64,000 nt of DNA from Lachnospiraceae bacterium NSJ-143 (GTDB lineage Bacteria > Bacillota > Clostridia > Lachnospirales > Anaerotignaceae). The position numbers and the translations under genes are program-made. The stretch is from assembly GCA_022867625.1 (NCBI GenBank), contig JALIFM010000002.1, forward strand, positions 1 through 64,000. Reading direction: 5' to 3'. The notes beneath the pieces are model-generated. The model was not told the DNA's origin and did not search any database. It saw nothing but the letters and a program-made list of their open reading frames with translations. Positions within the stretch are counted from its first letter, which is position 1. Each line of letters starts with the position of its first letter. This document shows, one piece after another, positions 24,089 through 34,000 of this stretch.

Positions 24089-25486
24089 TCAGTCATATAA
24101 AACATCGGTGTCCGCAAATGCTCTTCTGATACACTGAGGCGCCTCTGAGTTGATTATAATCCGGCCATTGTCCGCAAGATAAAAAAGCACTTTATCGTGA
24201 GGTATGCGCGTGCGATTTCCACCAAAAATACTAATCCATCTCATTATTTTGACATCGCCGTATAATGGATAAATATATTCCTGTTCTATGCTGTCATAAT
24301 TTTTAATATCTTTAATACCCTGTTTTAATGTGGACAACATTTTTCCTTCAATTAAAATAATAACATCTGTCAGTTCGTCAAAAAGAATAACATCTGGAAT
24401 ATACAGGTTGTTGATGCCTGTCTTATCCTTTTTAGGGAGAGTAATTAAATCTCCGCTCTTGGTACGGAAATATCCACGTTCACAACCTGCATGATTTTCA
24501 TAGACGCAGTACATACCATTATATACAGTTTGTAAATGAAGAAGAATATCAGCCATTTTTTCTGAACGTTTTTCGTAGTGCCAGTAAAGTTCGGGCATTG
24601 CAGTATTCAGAGGCATAATAATTCCATCTAATCTCATGTCAAGGATACTGCATATGTACAAAAACTTATTCTTTCCATGGGTACGATTGACGTACTGCTG
24701 GGTAACGCCATGCATGGTTATTACAATATCTTTTGTCCAGCCAAGCTTTCTTATGCAGGCCGAAATCATTGAAAGAGCGCCAATATTAGGGTCATGCCCT
24801 ATGTTTCCGGCACAGGCGGGTTTGGCAAGGCGTCCAGATATCTCGATATGATTATCAAATTTTTGTATAGTTATGGGAACATTTCCAGCCGGCGGCATTC
24901 TCATTCCCGCTTTAAACATAATAAGCTCATCAAGATTGTTGAAAGGTTTAAACCAACGGCTTGTATCTTTTCCGACAACTGTTACTCCCAATGTCAATAG
25001 GATATTGGTACCAAAAATACTTGTATCCGATGGTCTCTTTTCTTCTCTGGCTTCAAGTTCTTCATTATAGAGCATATAAAGACGGACATTTTTGTAATAG
25101 GGAGTTATATAAACAAACTTGGAACCCCTCTGATAGACTCCTGTGTTACGAGACTCATCATCACTTGTTTTGGTTTCTTCAATAGCCATTATAAGGTTGT
25201 CATCGTCACTGCCTTCTGTAGGCGCATTGTACTGTTTGAATAATAAAAAATCAAGAAAACTGGAGTTTCCACTGACAGTTTTTATATAAATATTTTGTGC
25301 GTTTCCAACAAGCAGATTTTCTACAACATATATGAACTGAAAAAAACCATTTTTAATTACTGGCTTGATTTTTATATTTCCATGAGTCGAAAATGAGTCT
25401 GAAAAATCTTTGCAGTACATTTTGATAATCTGCAATACAACAGACGGCTTAGGTCTTTCTTCAGTCAGCAACCATAAATTATCCAT
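24089..25486 (-). CDS. Putative type II restriction endonuclease
   Basis: This 465-aa soluble protein is convergent with three methylase genes. Near residues 96-107 it has LIMAIEETKTSDDESRNT, the EETKT pattern of PD-(D/E)XK-type restriction endonucleases, preceded by an acidic DFLLF region. Near residue 380 a second DVIILIEGKM segment could also supply catalytic E and K. I do not recognise its specificity. The association with several methylases points to an asymmetric recognition site needing separate modification of each strand. Its start follows AGGGGGAT. The assignment rests on motif and context rather than on recognised overall similarity. Confidence 0.65.
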   Translation of the reverse strand: MDNLWLLTEERPKPSVVLQIIKMYCKDFSDSFSTHGNIKIKPVIKNGFFQFIYVVENLLVGNAQNIYIKTVSGNSSFLDFLLFKQYNAPTEGSDDDNLIMAIEETKTSDDESRNTGVYQRGSKFVYITPYYKNVRLYMLYNEELEAREEKRPSDTSIFGTNILLTLGVTVVGKDTSRWFKPFNNLDELIMFKAGMRMPPAGNVPITIQKFDNHIEISGRLAKPACAGNIGHDPNIGALSMISACIRKLGWTKDIVITMHGVTQQYVNRTHGKNKFLYICSILDMRLDGIIMPLNTAMPELYWHYEKRSEKMADILLHLQTVYNGMYCVYENHAGCERGYFRTKSGDLITLPKKDKTGINNLYIPDVILFDELTDVIILIEGKMLSTLKQGIKDIKNYDSIEQEYIYPLYGDVKIMRWISIFGGNRTRIPHDKVLFYLADNGRIIINSEAPQCIRRAFADTDVLYD

Positions 25487-26207
25487 ATTAAATCCCCCTG
25501 AAAATTTATATTTTTATTTACTTTGCGCCTTGATTGATATGCTCAAACAAAATATGGAATTTGTAATATTGATATATCAAATTTTTTTGCACCTTCCATT
25601 ATTAACTCACCTCATATTAAAACGATATAGTATTCGGATACTGAATATTATACTGGTTTTAAAAATAAAATGCGAGAAAAAGCGTATTTTGTTGATTTAC
25701 TGGAGCGGTATTGCTGTTATAAATATATGAGCAATGAGAAAATAAGCCGGAGACTGTATTGAATAACTCCCCTGTGCGAAAGTGCAGTATACCACAGGTA
25801 TGGTATTAAAAACCAATTGAGACAGGCCAAAATAAGCATTTAGTGCATACTTAATTGTTATTCAAGATTGCATGTCCAGGGCAACTGTGATACTATTAAA
25901 TAATAGGAAAATATGAACGGAAAACTGGTTTCCCATTTTTATAATGACAAAAATATGCGGCAGATGAAATTTTGAACAGTTTTATCATGGTTGTGGGTTT
26001 GTTTTAAGATTGTAAAATATTTGCAGGCTGACGATACAGCGGCTTTTGCGGGAAACTGCGGTCAAAAAATTCAACTTGTTTTTTATCCAAATTCCATCTC
26101 CTTAAAGCTGAAGGCATACTTCGCTGGTCTATACAAATTGATTAATAGTTCTAGCACTTTTACTTTATTTTGCGGAGTTTTACTTGCCATTGGCCGAGGT
26201 ATGGATT
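25487..26207 (+). promoter_or_regulatory. Intergenic region with candidate promoter for sensor kinase
   Basis: No gene can be supported here. A candidate promoter, TTGCAT (25868-25873), 17 nt, TACTAT (25891-25896), reads toward the kinase gene and would leave a leader of about 305 nt. CCTGTG (25771-25776) and CACAGG (25793-25798) could pair, and ATACC/GGTAT is nested at 25789-25801. The long leader may carry regulation. Confidence 0.4.
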
Positions 26208-29117
26208 ATGAAGAAATATAAAAAACATTCTATTATAATACTGGTCAGTATTATTTTTCTCTTATTCTCTACAGTTGTATTTATGCTGTCACTGCTTAAT
26301 CAGATTACTTTAAAGATGAATCAGGGTTCTAACGAAACCATGATGAATTTAACACGGATTATACACAGCAGTATAAACAGCCAGTTCAGCAATGATGAGC
26401 AGCAGCTGGATTCTTCTGCGAACCTGTTTGTTTTAAGCGGAGGCGCTGTTGACCCGGCTGAGACATTGGACAATTATGCAAAGTCAACTGAGTTCTTTAA
26501 ATATTATTATATAGATAAAAGCGGTTATGGAATTGATGGAGATGGCAATGCTGTAGATGTTAAATCCCTGCCATTTAAAGAAACTGCGCTCTCAAACGGA
26601 ATCAGAAGCTATTCGGAAGCGTATACAGGCAGCAGCGGGCGGTTGCAGATTACATTTCAGACACCTGTATATTTTAACGGCAGCCAAATAGGCGCGCTTT
26701 ATGCAGATAAGACACTGTTGCGCTACAATAATCCTGCGCTCTTTACTTTCAGCGGAGGAAACGGAAATGCCTATGTGGTCAATGGCGATGACGGGTCATG
26801 GATTATTGAGAGCACTGGTTCCAAGACAGATGGTATTTACGAGTTTCTTGAACAGAACAGCAACAGCCCTGAGGTTCTGGATTCTCTGCGGAATTTAATG
26901 AGTAATGGGCAAGCGGGAACAATTAAGGTAAAGCTCAAAGGCAATGAAAGCATAATGTGTTTTTTGCCTATGGAAAATTCCTATAACTGGTATCTTCTTT
27001 CCGTCATGCCAAAGAGCATACTTCAGCGGGAATCGTCTGAAATCATAAAAATGGTCAACATTACATTTATAGAGCTTACAGCCGCTTTGATTTTGATAAC
27101 AGTGCTTCTGCTTGGACGTGAAAACATGAAAGGCCGTGAACAGAGGCGTATTTACCGTGAACGTCTTTTCCAGAATATTTCAGCAAACATAGATTTCGCT
27201 TTTTTGATTTACAGTCCGTCTAACCGCAGTGTTGAAATGGTGTCCAACAATGTGATGGTGATGTTTGATATTGAGTCGGAGCAGGCTTTATCTAATCCGG
27301 AGCTTTTGTTTGACAAATGCGGAATGCCGCAGGACGATAAAGGCAGAAATGACTTTTTTAACGGCGAGCTTAATAAAAAGATATTGCAGGAATATAAAAC
27401 CGGTGAGAATAATGAGCTTCAGCGATGGACGCAGATACACCTGATTCCGGCGGATGATGGGCAGTATCTGGCTGTGTTCCACGACACTACAAGCGAACAC
27501 CATATGCGTGATGACCTTGCAGACGCCTTACAGCAGTCGCAGGAGAATAACAGGGCGAGGACATCGTTCTTCTCGTCGATGTCACATGACATACGTACTC
27601 CTATGAACGGGATTATTGGCATGACAGCTATTGCTAGGGCCAATCTGGATAATCCGGAAAAGGTGAAGGACAGCCTGAATAAAATTTCTATCGCATCAGA
27701 TAACCTGCTTGCGCTGATTAACGAGGTGCTTGACATGTCACGGATAGAGAGCGGCAAGTTCTGCCTTAAAAAGGAACCGGTGAATTTGCCGGAGCTGATA
27801 TCCAATGTATTGCTTGTTATTAAGCCGGATTTGGCAAAAAAGGGCCATACTATGAAGATAAGGTCATCAGCTCTGGATTATGATACCGTACTTGGAGATG
27901 CTCTTCACATACAGAAAATACTGATGAATATTTTGTCTAATGCCATAAAATACACTCCTGAGGGCGGCAAAATATTTATACACCTGGAGGAAAAACAGCG
28001 AAAAGATAATATGATTGACATTGTTTTTGAGGTGGAGGATAACGGTATTGGCATGGAGCCGGAATTTGTAGAAAGAATTTTCAGCCCATTTGAACGGGCG
28101 GAGGATAACCGTTTAAGCAAGATTGCAGGTACCGGTCTGGGTATGGCTATTACAAAAAACATAGTGGATACCATGGGAGGCACAATAAATGTAGAAAGTA
28201 AAATTGGCGCTGGCTCGAAATTTACAGTTGTACTGCCAATGCAGCTGTCTGAGACCAATAAGTTTAGAGAGGATGCTTTGGCCGGAAACAGAATACTTGT
28301 TGTTGATGACAGTGTGGACGCCTGTGAAGCTATTGAGGCAATGCTTGAGGATGTGGGCGTACAGGTTGACTGGGCTTTAAGCGGTGTTTCTGCTTTGGAA
28401 GCGGTAAACAAAGCGCATTTGGAGGGCAACGATTATTTTGCAGTTATCCTCGACTGGAAAATGCCGAATATGGACGGTATTGAAACTGCCATGCATATAC
28501 GGGAGGATATTGGAGAGGAAATACCTATTATTCTGCTGTCGGCCTATAATTGGGAAGATGTTGAGCAGGACGCGCTTAAGGCGGGAATAAACGGTTTCCT
28601 GACTAAACCGATATTCCGTTCAGAGCTTATACAAAAGCTGCATTTTTATATGACAGGTTCAGATACAAAAGTAAACGAGGATTTGAAACAGGTTTTGCAG
28701 CATGACTTTAAAGGTCTGAGGGTGCTGCTGGCGGAAGACAATGAGCTTAACCGTGAAATTGCTGTGGAGCTTTTAAACAATGCCGGCATAGAGGTTGACA
28801 GTGTGGAAAACGGCCTGCTGGCGGTTGAAAGAATGAAAAAGAGCCAACCGGGCTATTATGGCATGATTTTTATGGATATACACATGCCGGTAATGGACGG
28901 AATTGCGGCAACAAGGAATATACGCAATTTATCTGACAGGGGTATATCCGATATTCCAATTATTGCTATGACTGCTGACGCTTTTGACGACGACATAGCA
29001 AGATGCAGGAACGCCGGAATGAACGCCCATATTTCAAAACCTGTGAATATTGACAAAATGTTTGAGGTCATATGGTCATATTGGCAGAAAAACGGAGGAG
29101 CAGAAAATGACAATTAA
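26208..29117 (+). CDS. Hybrid sensor histidine kinase with two receiver domains
   Basis: This 969-aa membrane kinase has a first transmembrane helix (residues 8-31), an extracellular Cache-like sensor of about 250 residues and a second helix near 285-307. A PAS-like region follows, then HisKA with phospho-accepting H460 (SMSHDIRTPMNG), an HATPase domain with NILSNAIKY, DNGIGM and GTGLGMAI boxes, and two receivers with phospho-accepting D749 (ILDWKMP) and D890 (FMDIHMP). GAGGT seven bases upstream sets the start. No separate response regulator lies nearby, so output goes through the receivers or an unlinked partner. Its last codons overlap the lipoprotein gene, which suggests that the solute-binding protein presents ligand to the sensor domain. 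Confidence 0.92.
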   Translation: MKKYKKHSIIILVSIIFLLFSTVVFMLSLLNQITLKMNQGSNETMMNLTRIIHSSINSQFSNDEQQLDSSANLFVLSGGAVDPAETLDNYAKSTEFFKYYYIDKSGYGIDGDGNAVDVKSLPFKETALSNGIRSYSEAYTGSSGRLQITFQTPVYFNGSQIGALYADKTLLRYNNPALFTFSGGNGNAYVVNGDDGSWIIESTGSKTDGIYEFLEQNSNSPEVLDSLRNLMSNGQAGTIKVKLKGNESIMCFLPMENSYNWYLLSVMPKSILQRESSEIIKMVNITFIELTAALILITVLLLGRENMKGREQRRIYRERLFQNISANIDFAFLIYSPSNRSVEMVSNNVMVMFDIESEQALSNPELLFDKCGMPQDDKGRNDFFNGELNKKILQEYKTGENNELQRWTQIHLIPADDGQYLAVFHDTTSEHHMRDDLADALQQSQENNRARTSFFSSMSHDIRTPMNGIIGMTAIARANLDNPEKVKDSLNKISIASDNLLALINEVLDMSRIESGKFCLKKEPVNLPELISNVLLVIKPDLAKKGHTMKIRSSALDYDTVLGDALHIQKILMNILSNAIKYTPEGGKIFIHLEEKQRKDNMIDIVFEVEDNGIGMEPEFVERIFSPFERAEDNRLSKIAGTGLGMAITKNIVDTMGGTINVESKIGAGSKFTVVLPMQLSETNKFREDALAGNRILVVDDSVDACEAIEAMLEDVGVQVDWALSGVSALEAVNKAHLEGNDYFAVILDWKMPNMDGIETAMHIREDIGEEIPIILLSAYNWEDVEQDALKAGINGFLTKPIFRSELIQKLHFYMTGSDTKVNEDLKQVLQHDFKGLRVLLAEDNELNREIAVELLNNAGIEVDSVENGLLAVERMKKSQPGYYGMIFMDIHMPVMDGIAATRNIRNLSDRGISDIPIIAMTADAFDDDIARCRNAGMNAHISKPVNIDKMFEVIWSYWQKNGGAENDN

Positions 29118-30420
29118 GGGTAAGCTGTTAGCTGCTACAGTGCTTATGTGCGTTTTGCTGTGTGCGGGCTGTGTTGGAAAATCTGATAAAACAGAGGTTT
29201 ACATAGATGAAAATGAGCCGGATATTGTAATTTCCCTATTTTCGCAGGAGGAAAGTATAGCTGAATTAATAGATGAATGCTGTTTAAATATAATCAACCC
29301 AAAGACGCAGGGCAATATTGTTTTGTACAGTGATTTTGCGAACTATTATGCCGAGGAAGGACTGTCTTACAGGGAGCTTCTGTTAAAAAGGCTTGAAAGC
29401 GGACAGGCGGACGATTTGTATATTATTCCGGCTGAGGACGTTTTGGAATTTGACCAGAAAGGGTTTATTTATGACTTATCTGGTCTTTCGTGTATAAATA
29501 ACCTGTCTGAGGACGCTCTTGAGCAAAGTATATATAATCAAAAGGTATTCTCAGTGCCATTATCCTACACTGGCTTTGGACTGATTTGGAATGTGGACAT
29601 GCTCCATAAGTATGGACTGGAAATACCGCAAAATATAGACGAGTTTTGGTATGTATGTGAAACCCTGAAGCAGAATGGCATATTGCCGTATGGGGCAAAT
29701 ATGGATTTTGGCCTTTCTGTTCCTGCCATGTGCGTAGGCCTTGGGCCGCTGTATCAGGACGCGCAGAGCGAAAAGCTTGTATCTGAGCTTGCAGAAGGCA
29801 AAACTCCTGTAAGCACTTATATGAGAGAGGGCTTTGAATTTTTACAGACAATGATTGATAAAGGGTATATTGATGTGGAGATTGCCCTGGCAACACAGCC
29901 AAGCCGTGATGAGGAAAGGAAATTTTTTGACGAAGGAAAATGTGCTTTTATCAGCTCACTCTGCCGAGCCAAGGCGTTTTCTTATGACTATCCATTTGAG
30001 GTGGAAATGACAGCGCTGCCACTGCTGCCGGAAGGCTCTGTATGCGTTGTGGGTGCAGACCAGAGGCTGGCAGTAAACCCTAATTCTAAACATCTGAACG
30101 AGTCTTTGATGATTGTGGAGGGCCTGTGTAACACGGAAACATTAAATAAGTTCGCTAAAGAGCTGGGAAAGGTTTCTTCTGCAAAAGGCAATGAAGCTAC
30201 AACTATGCCACAGGCGGAAAAATTTATAACTTGTCTGGCTTCCGGCGGGCAGATTCCCAACCAGGATTTTACGCTCCATTTTAATACGTGGAACACTATT
30301 AAGGAGCTTAGTGTGAAGCTGTGTAAAGGCGCTAGTGTAGATGAGGTGTGCCGTGAATATGATGAAATCCAGCTGGAGGAAATTTATTTGTACAGCGGTA
30401 TGCAGCCCGATAACATGTAA
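29107..30420 (+). CDS. Solute-binding lipoprotein (ABC family 1), kinase-coupled
   Basis: This 437-aa lipoprotein has a signal peptide ending in LLCAGC, so Cys18 would be lipidated, followed by a sugar-type (family 1) extracellular binding fold (VISLFSQEESIAEL, NPKTQGNIVLYSDF, YSVPLSYTGFG-like region). The start overlaps the kinase stop by 11 nt and is preceded by GGAGGAG. No permease or ATPase genes follow. The protein therefore probably works with the upstream kinase as a ligand-binding co-sensor on the outer face of the membrane, possibly for an oligosaccharide. Substrate and interaction are inferred. It is a paralogue of the lipoprotein at 35331-36608. Confidence 0.87.
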   Translation: MTIKGKLLAATVLMCVLLCAGCVGKSDKTEVYIDENEPDIVISLFSQEESIAELIDECCLNIINPKTQGNIVLYSDFANYYAEEGLSYRELLLKRLESGQADDLYIIPAEDVLEFDQKGFIYDLSGLSCINNLSEDALEQSIYNQKVFSVPLSYTGFGLIWNVDMLHKYGLEIPQNIDEFWYVCETLKQNGILPYGANMDFGLSVPAMCVGLGPLYQDAQSEKLVSELAEGKTPVSTYMREGFEFLQTMIDKGYIDVEIALATQPSRDEERKFFDEGKCAFISSLCRAKAFSYDYPFEVEMTALPLLPEGSVCVVGADQRLAVNPNSKHLNESLMIVEGLCNTETLNKFAKELGKVSSAKGNEATTMPQAEKFITCLASGGQIPNQDFTLHFNTWNTIKELSVKLCKGASVDEVCREYDEIQLEEIYLYSGMQPDNM

Positions 30421-30522
30421 TAAATGCTTATAAAGGAAATGAACTGTCTTAAACTGCGTTTAAAAATTGTGATAAAGCTGTAGTGAGTTAAAAAGACATG
30501 AATATGAGAGGGGTACTGTGTA

Positions 30523-30669
30523 GTGAACTGTTTGCTTGAAGGCGGTTGCCCATGCCAGAATATTAAATGCCCGAATCATGGAAACTGTGCTCTGTGTATA
30601 AAAAGGCATGTTGAACAGGTGAAAGAAAAGGTGTTTTGCATGAGAGATGAAAATAAAAAAATAAAGTAA
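30523..30669 (+). CDS. Small cysteine-rich protein
   Basis: This 48-aa protein starts at GTG behind GAGAGGGG and contains seven cysteines, arranged CLLEGGCPCQNIKC, then HGNCALC, and a final C. The CPC..C..HGxC..C pattern resembles small metal-binding proteins found in many Clostridia; zinc is the likely ligand. A strong terminator follows 20 nt later, which supports expression as a small gene, perhaps with the upstream lipoprotein. Function is unknown. Confidence 0.6.
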   Translation: MNCLLEGGCPCQNIKCPNHGNCALCIKRHVEQVKEKVFCMRDENKKIK

Positions 30670-30689
30670 AAAGCAGACCGCAGGTGCAG

Positions 30690-30726
30690 GGACTCTATTG
30701 GCAATATACAATAGAGTCCGTTTTTT
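30690..30726 (+). terminator. Rho-independent terminator
   Basis: GGACTCTATTG (30690-30700) pairs perfectly with CAATAGAGTCC (30709-30719), then GTTTTTT. It ends the kinase-lipoprotein-small protein unit. Confidence 0.92.
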
Positions 30727-30871
30727 CAGGGATATTATTATAATTTGATTTATACGGCGTAAGCTCAGGTTGTGATTAACGCTTTGGAGGCACGCCTAAA
30801 TAATTGCAGAGCATGGCCGGACAGTTTATAAAAGCTGTTAAGGCAGTTAAATTGGGTTTTGCTGAGTGTTG

Positions 30872-30897
30872 AAACCGCCGTTTAAGGCGGTTTTTAT
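30872..30897 (+). terminator. Second terminator hairpin
   Basis: AAACCGCC (30872-30879) and GGCGGTTT (30886-30893) with a six-base loop, followed by T residues. It insulates the SLH-protein gene from upstream transcription. Confidence 0.8.
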
Positions 30898-30938
30898 AGT
30901 TTAAGCGGGTTTAAAGAGATGTACTGAAAAAGCAAATA

Positions 30939-31022
30939 TTACAAATGTTACAACTATTACAACTTTATTTTATTTCACCACATTCGATTGTTTAATGTGG
31001 AAAATCATAGTATCATTATAAT
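30939..31022 (+). promoter_or_regulatory. Regulatory region: phased TTACAA repeats, inverted repeat and -10
   Basis: TTACAA occurs three times at exact 9-bp steps (30939, 30948, 30957). It is followed by an inverted repeat CCACATT (30978-30984) / AATGTGG (30994-31000) and TATAAT at 31017-31022. No good -35 hexamer stands at the right distance, and the inverted repeat covers that place. This suggests a promoter that depends on an activator. Confidence 0.5.
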
Positions 31023-31091
31023 AGGTGCTAATATATAGATATAAGGCTGAATTTTTATGAATATCCATGCTTTAGGAAAGGTGGGATTATT

Positions 31092-34000
31092 ATGAAGAAA
31101 AGAATAAAAAAGTGGCTTGCGTTAATAACCGCGGTTTCGGTTATATCAAGCATATCAGTAAGCGTACCCGTATCAGCTGCAACTATGAATGATATAAATG
31201 GGCACTGGGCGGAGTCGACAATAAGAAAATGGGTAAATTTGGGCTATATCAGCGGTTATCCAGACAATACATTCTGTCCAGACAAGGCTATAAGCAGGGC
31301 CGAGTTTGTAGTGCTTGTAAACAAGGCATTTCAAACCAATAATCTTGCCAGTATATCATTCAGCGATGTACCGGCAAGCTACTGGGCATACAATGAGATA
31401 AGAAAAGGCGTTGCCGCAGGCTATATCCGAGGCAACGGAAACGGCACGTTTTCTCCTGGAAGCATGGTAACAAGGCAGGAGGCGGCGGTAATGATAGCGG
31501 GAATTAAAAACCTTGATTTATCTTCGTCATCAGCTTCGTTTTATAATGACAGCTACGCTATAGCCGACTGGTCAAGAGGTTATGTGGGTGCGGTGAGCGG
31601 AGCAGGCATTATGAAGGGATTCCCTAATGGTGATTTTAAGCCGCAGTCAGGAATGACAAGGTCTGAAGCTGTAATGGCTCTTGATAAGGCGCTGGCATAC
31701 TCAAAGCCTTCCGGAGGCGGGAATAATCAGAAACCGGATAATACAGAAAGCAGTACAGTCAGTGGAGACTACACGTTTTCAGTATCCGAAACAGTGTTAA
31801 AGAACAAGACAATAAAAGGCGATTTGATTATACCTGAAGAACTTTCAGGCAAAAATATAACGCTTGAAAATATTACAGTTGAAGGAAAGGTACTGGTTCG
31901 CGGCGGAAACGTGATAACACTTGAGGGCAGCAGCTTAAGCCGTGTTGTTATGGATAAGTCCAACGCCGAGTTAAAAGCTGATAAGTACAGCAGTGTAAAA
32001 ACACTGTCATTTGAGTCAAACGGAAAAATTTCCGGCTATGGCTTTAAAAACGTTAATATAAGCGATAAAGATGTTGACAGTATAACTGTAAATGCTGAGG
32101 TCGAAAGCGTACTGCTTGACACAGAGGCCAAGGTCCGGATTCTTGCGGACAGCTATATTGATGAGCTGGAGGCAACAAAAAACGCAGATTCATCATCAAT
32201 ATCCATGAGCAAGGGTTCAAAGGTTGACAAAATGATTCTGCGGGATAAAGTGAAAATTACCGGTGACGGAAAGATTGGAACTATGACCGTTTATGTAAGC
32301 GGAATAAAAAGTGAAATTCGGCCTTCAAGCACTGTAACTAAAGACGGAGCATCAAAGCCTTCGTACAGCTCATCAGGTTCCTCGTCGAGCGGAAGCAGCT
32401 CAAAATACGATGATTTGACATTAGATGATGAGGATAAGAAATTTGACGGAGACGGAGATAAATACAGAGATATTACAATAAAGGCAGATGGCGTAAGGCT
32501 TATGGACACAGTAGTCACAAGAAACCTGACAATAGACAAAAAGGTAGGAACAGGCTCGGTGACTATTGAGGATACAGACATACACGGAAACGTTTATGTT
32601 TACGGCGGCGGTGAAAACTCTGTAACATTTAAAAACTGTAATATTGACGGTGATATAATATCTGATATATCAGACAGATATACATCTAAAAATAAGAATA
32701 ACGGCCAGCCAGTAACAATTAAATTTGATAAGGAATGCAAGGTTGATGGAAATGTGAGGATACTTGACAATACAAATCTTGTTTCTTATGGAACAGGCAG
32801 CAAAATTAAGCTCCCGAAGGTTACAGTTGAAAAACAGCTGGATAAGAATTTTGAAATCGGCATTAATGCAGGCAGTCTGACAATAGAAAAGCCATGTGAT
32901 ATTGAACTTAAGGACGGAATATATATTGACACAGCTGAAATAGAAAGCGGAGCCGGTACAACGGAGATTAATTTCTATTCAGGAAACCCTACTGTTGGGA
33001 CACTTACTACGCATGCTAAAACCGAGCTCAGCGGAGAGGGATATGTAAACCAGATAACAGCATATGCCGAAATTAAAATCGGCTCAGATGTTGGGTATGG
33101 AAGCGCCCAATATCCTAACGATACTGAAAATGACGTAAAGGTTACAGGCGTAGCCGTTTCCCCTCAGACAGCCGAGGTAGATTCAGGCAAAACAGTGCAG
33201 CTTACGGCACAGGTATCCCCAGCAGGAGCTGACAACAAAAAGGTTGTATGGTCAAGCTCAGATACAGGCATAGCCACAGTTGACAGCACCGGAAATGTAA
33301 CGGGGGTTAAAACCGGTACAGCCACGATAACAGCGAAAACAGACGACGGCGGAAAAACAGCGTCATGTACAGTTACTGTCAAAGAGCCGGCAGTCAGCAT
33401 AAAGCTCAGCGCTGAAAACCTTACACTTGAAGGACATGTAGCAAAAAAGCTTACTGCTGTAGTTGAGCCTGAGAGTACGCCGGACAAAACAGTTGTATTT
33501 GAAAGTTCAGATGACAGTATTGTCAGTGTTGGTACTTTCAGTGTTAATCAGGAAGTCATGGTGATGGCCCAATATCCGGGAAAAGCAATAATTACAGTAA
33601 GGACAAAGGACGGTAAAGCAGAGGCTAAATGCAATATAGAGGTAAAATATGTCGCTCCAACCGACTTTACAATTGATTCCGAAATGGAGTTAAAGACTGA
33701 CGATAAGGAAAGAAAGCGGATTCAGATATCACCGGTAAGCCCTAAAAACGCTATGCTCTTAGATGACCATATGGTTTATACATCGGAGAATGAGAATGTG
33801 GCAGCAGTTGACAAATCTGGATTTGTGACAGCAAAGGGAGCAGGAAAAACGAATATTACGGTCAATATTGACGGTATTGTGAGAACCTGCGCTGTTACTG
33901 TGACACAGCCGGTTACAGGTATAACAATAAACAAGACAGAAGCTGCACTTGGCATAGGCGATACGCTGGACCTGACAGCACAGGTACAGCCGGCTGACGC

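Noticed and set aside
25991-26221. 76-codon plus-strand frame and a short antisense frame before the first kinase
   Set aside because: No ribosome binding site, no recognisable domain, and the plus frame overlaps the better-supported kinase start.
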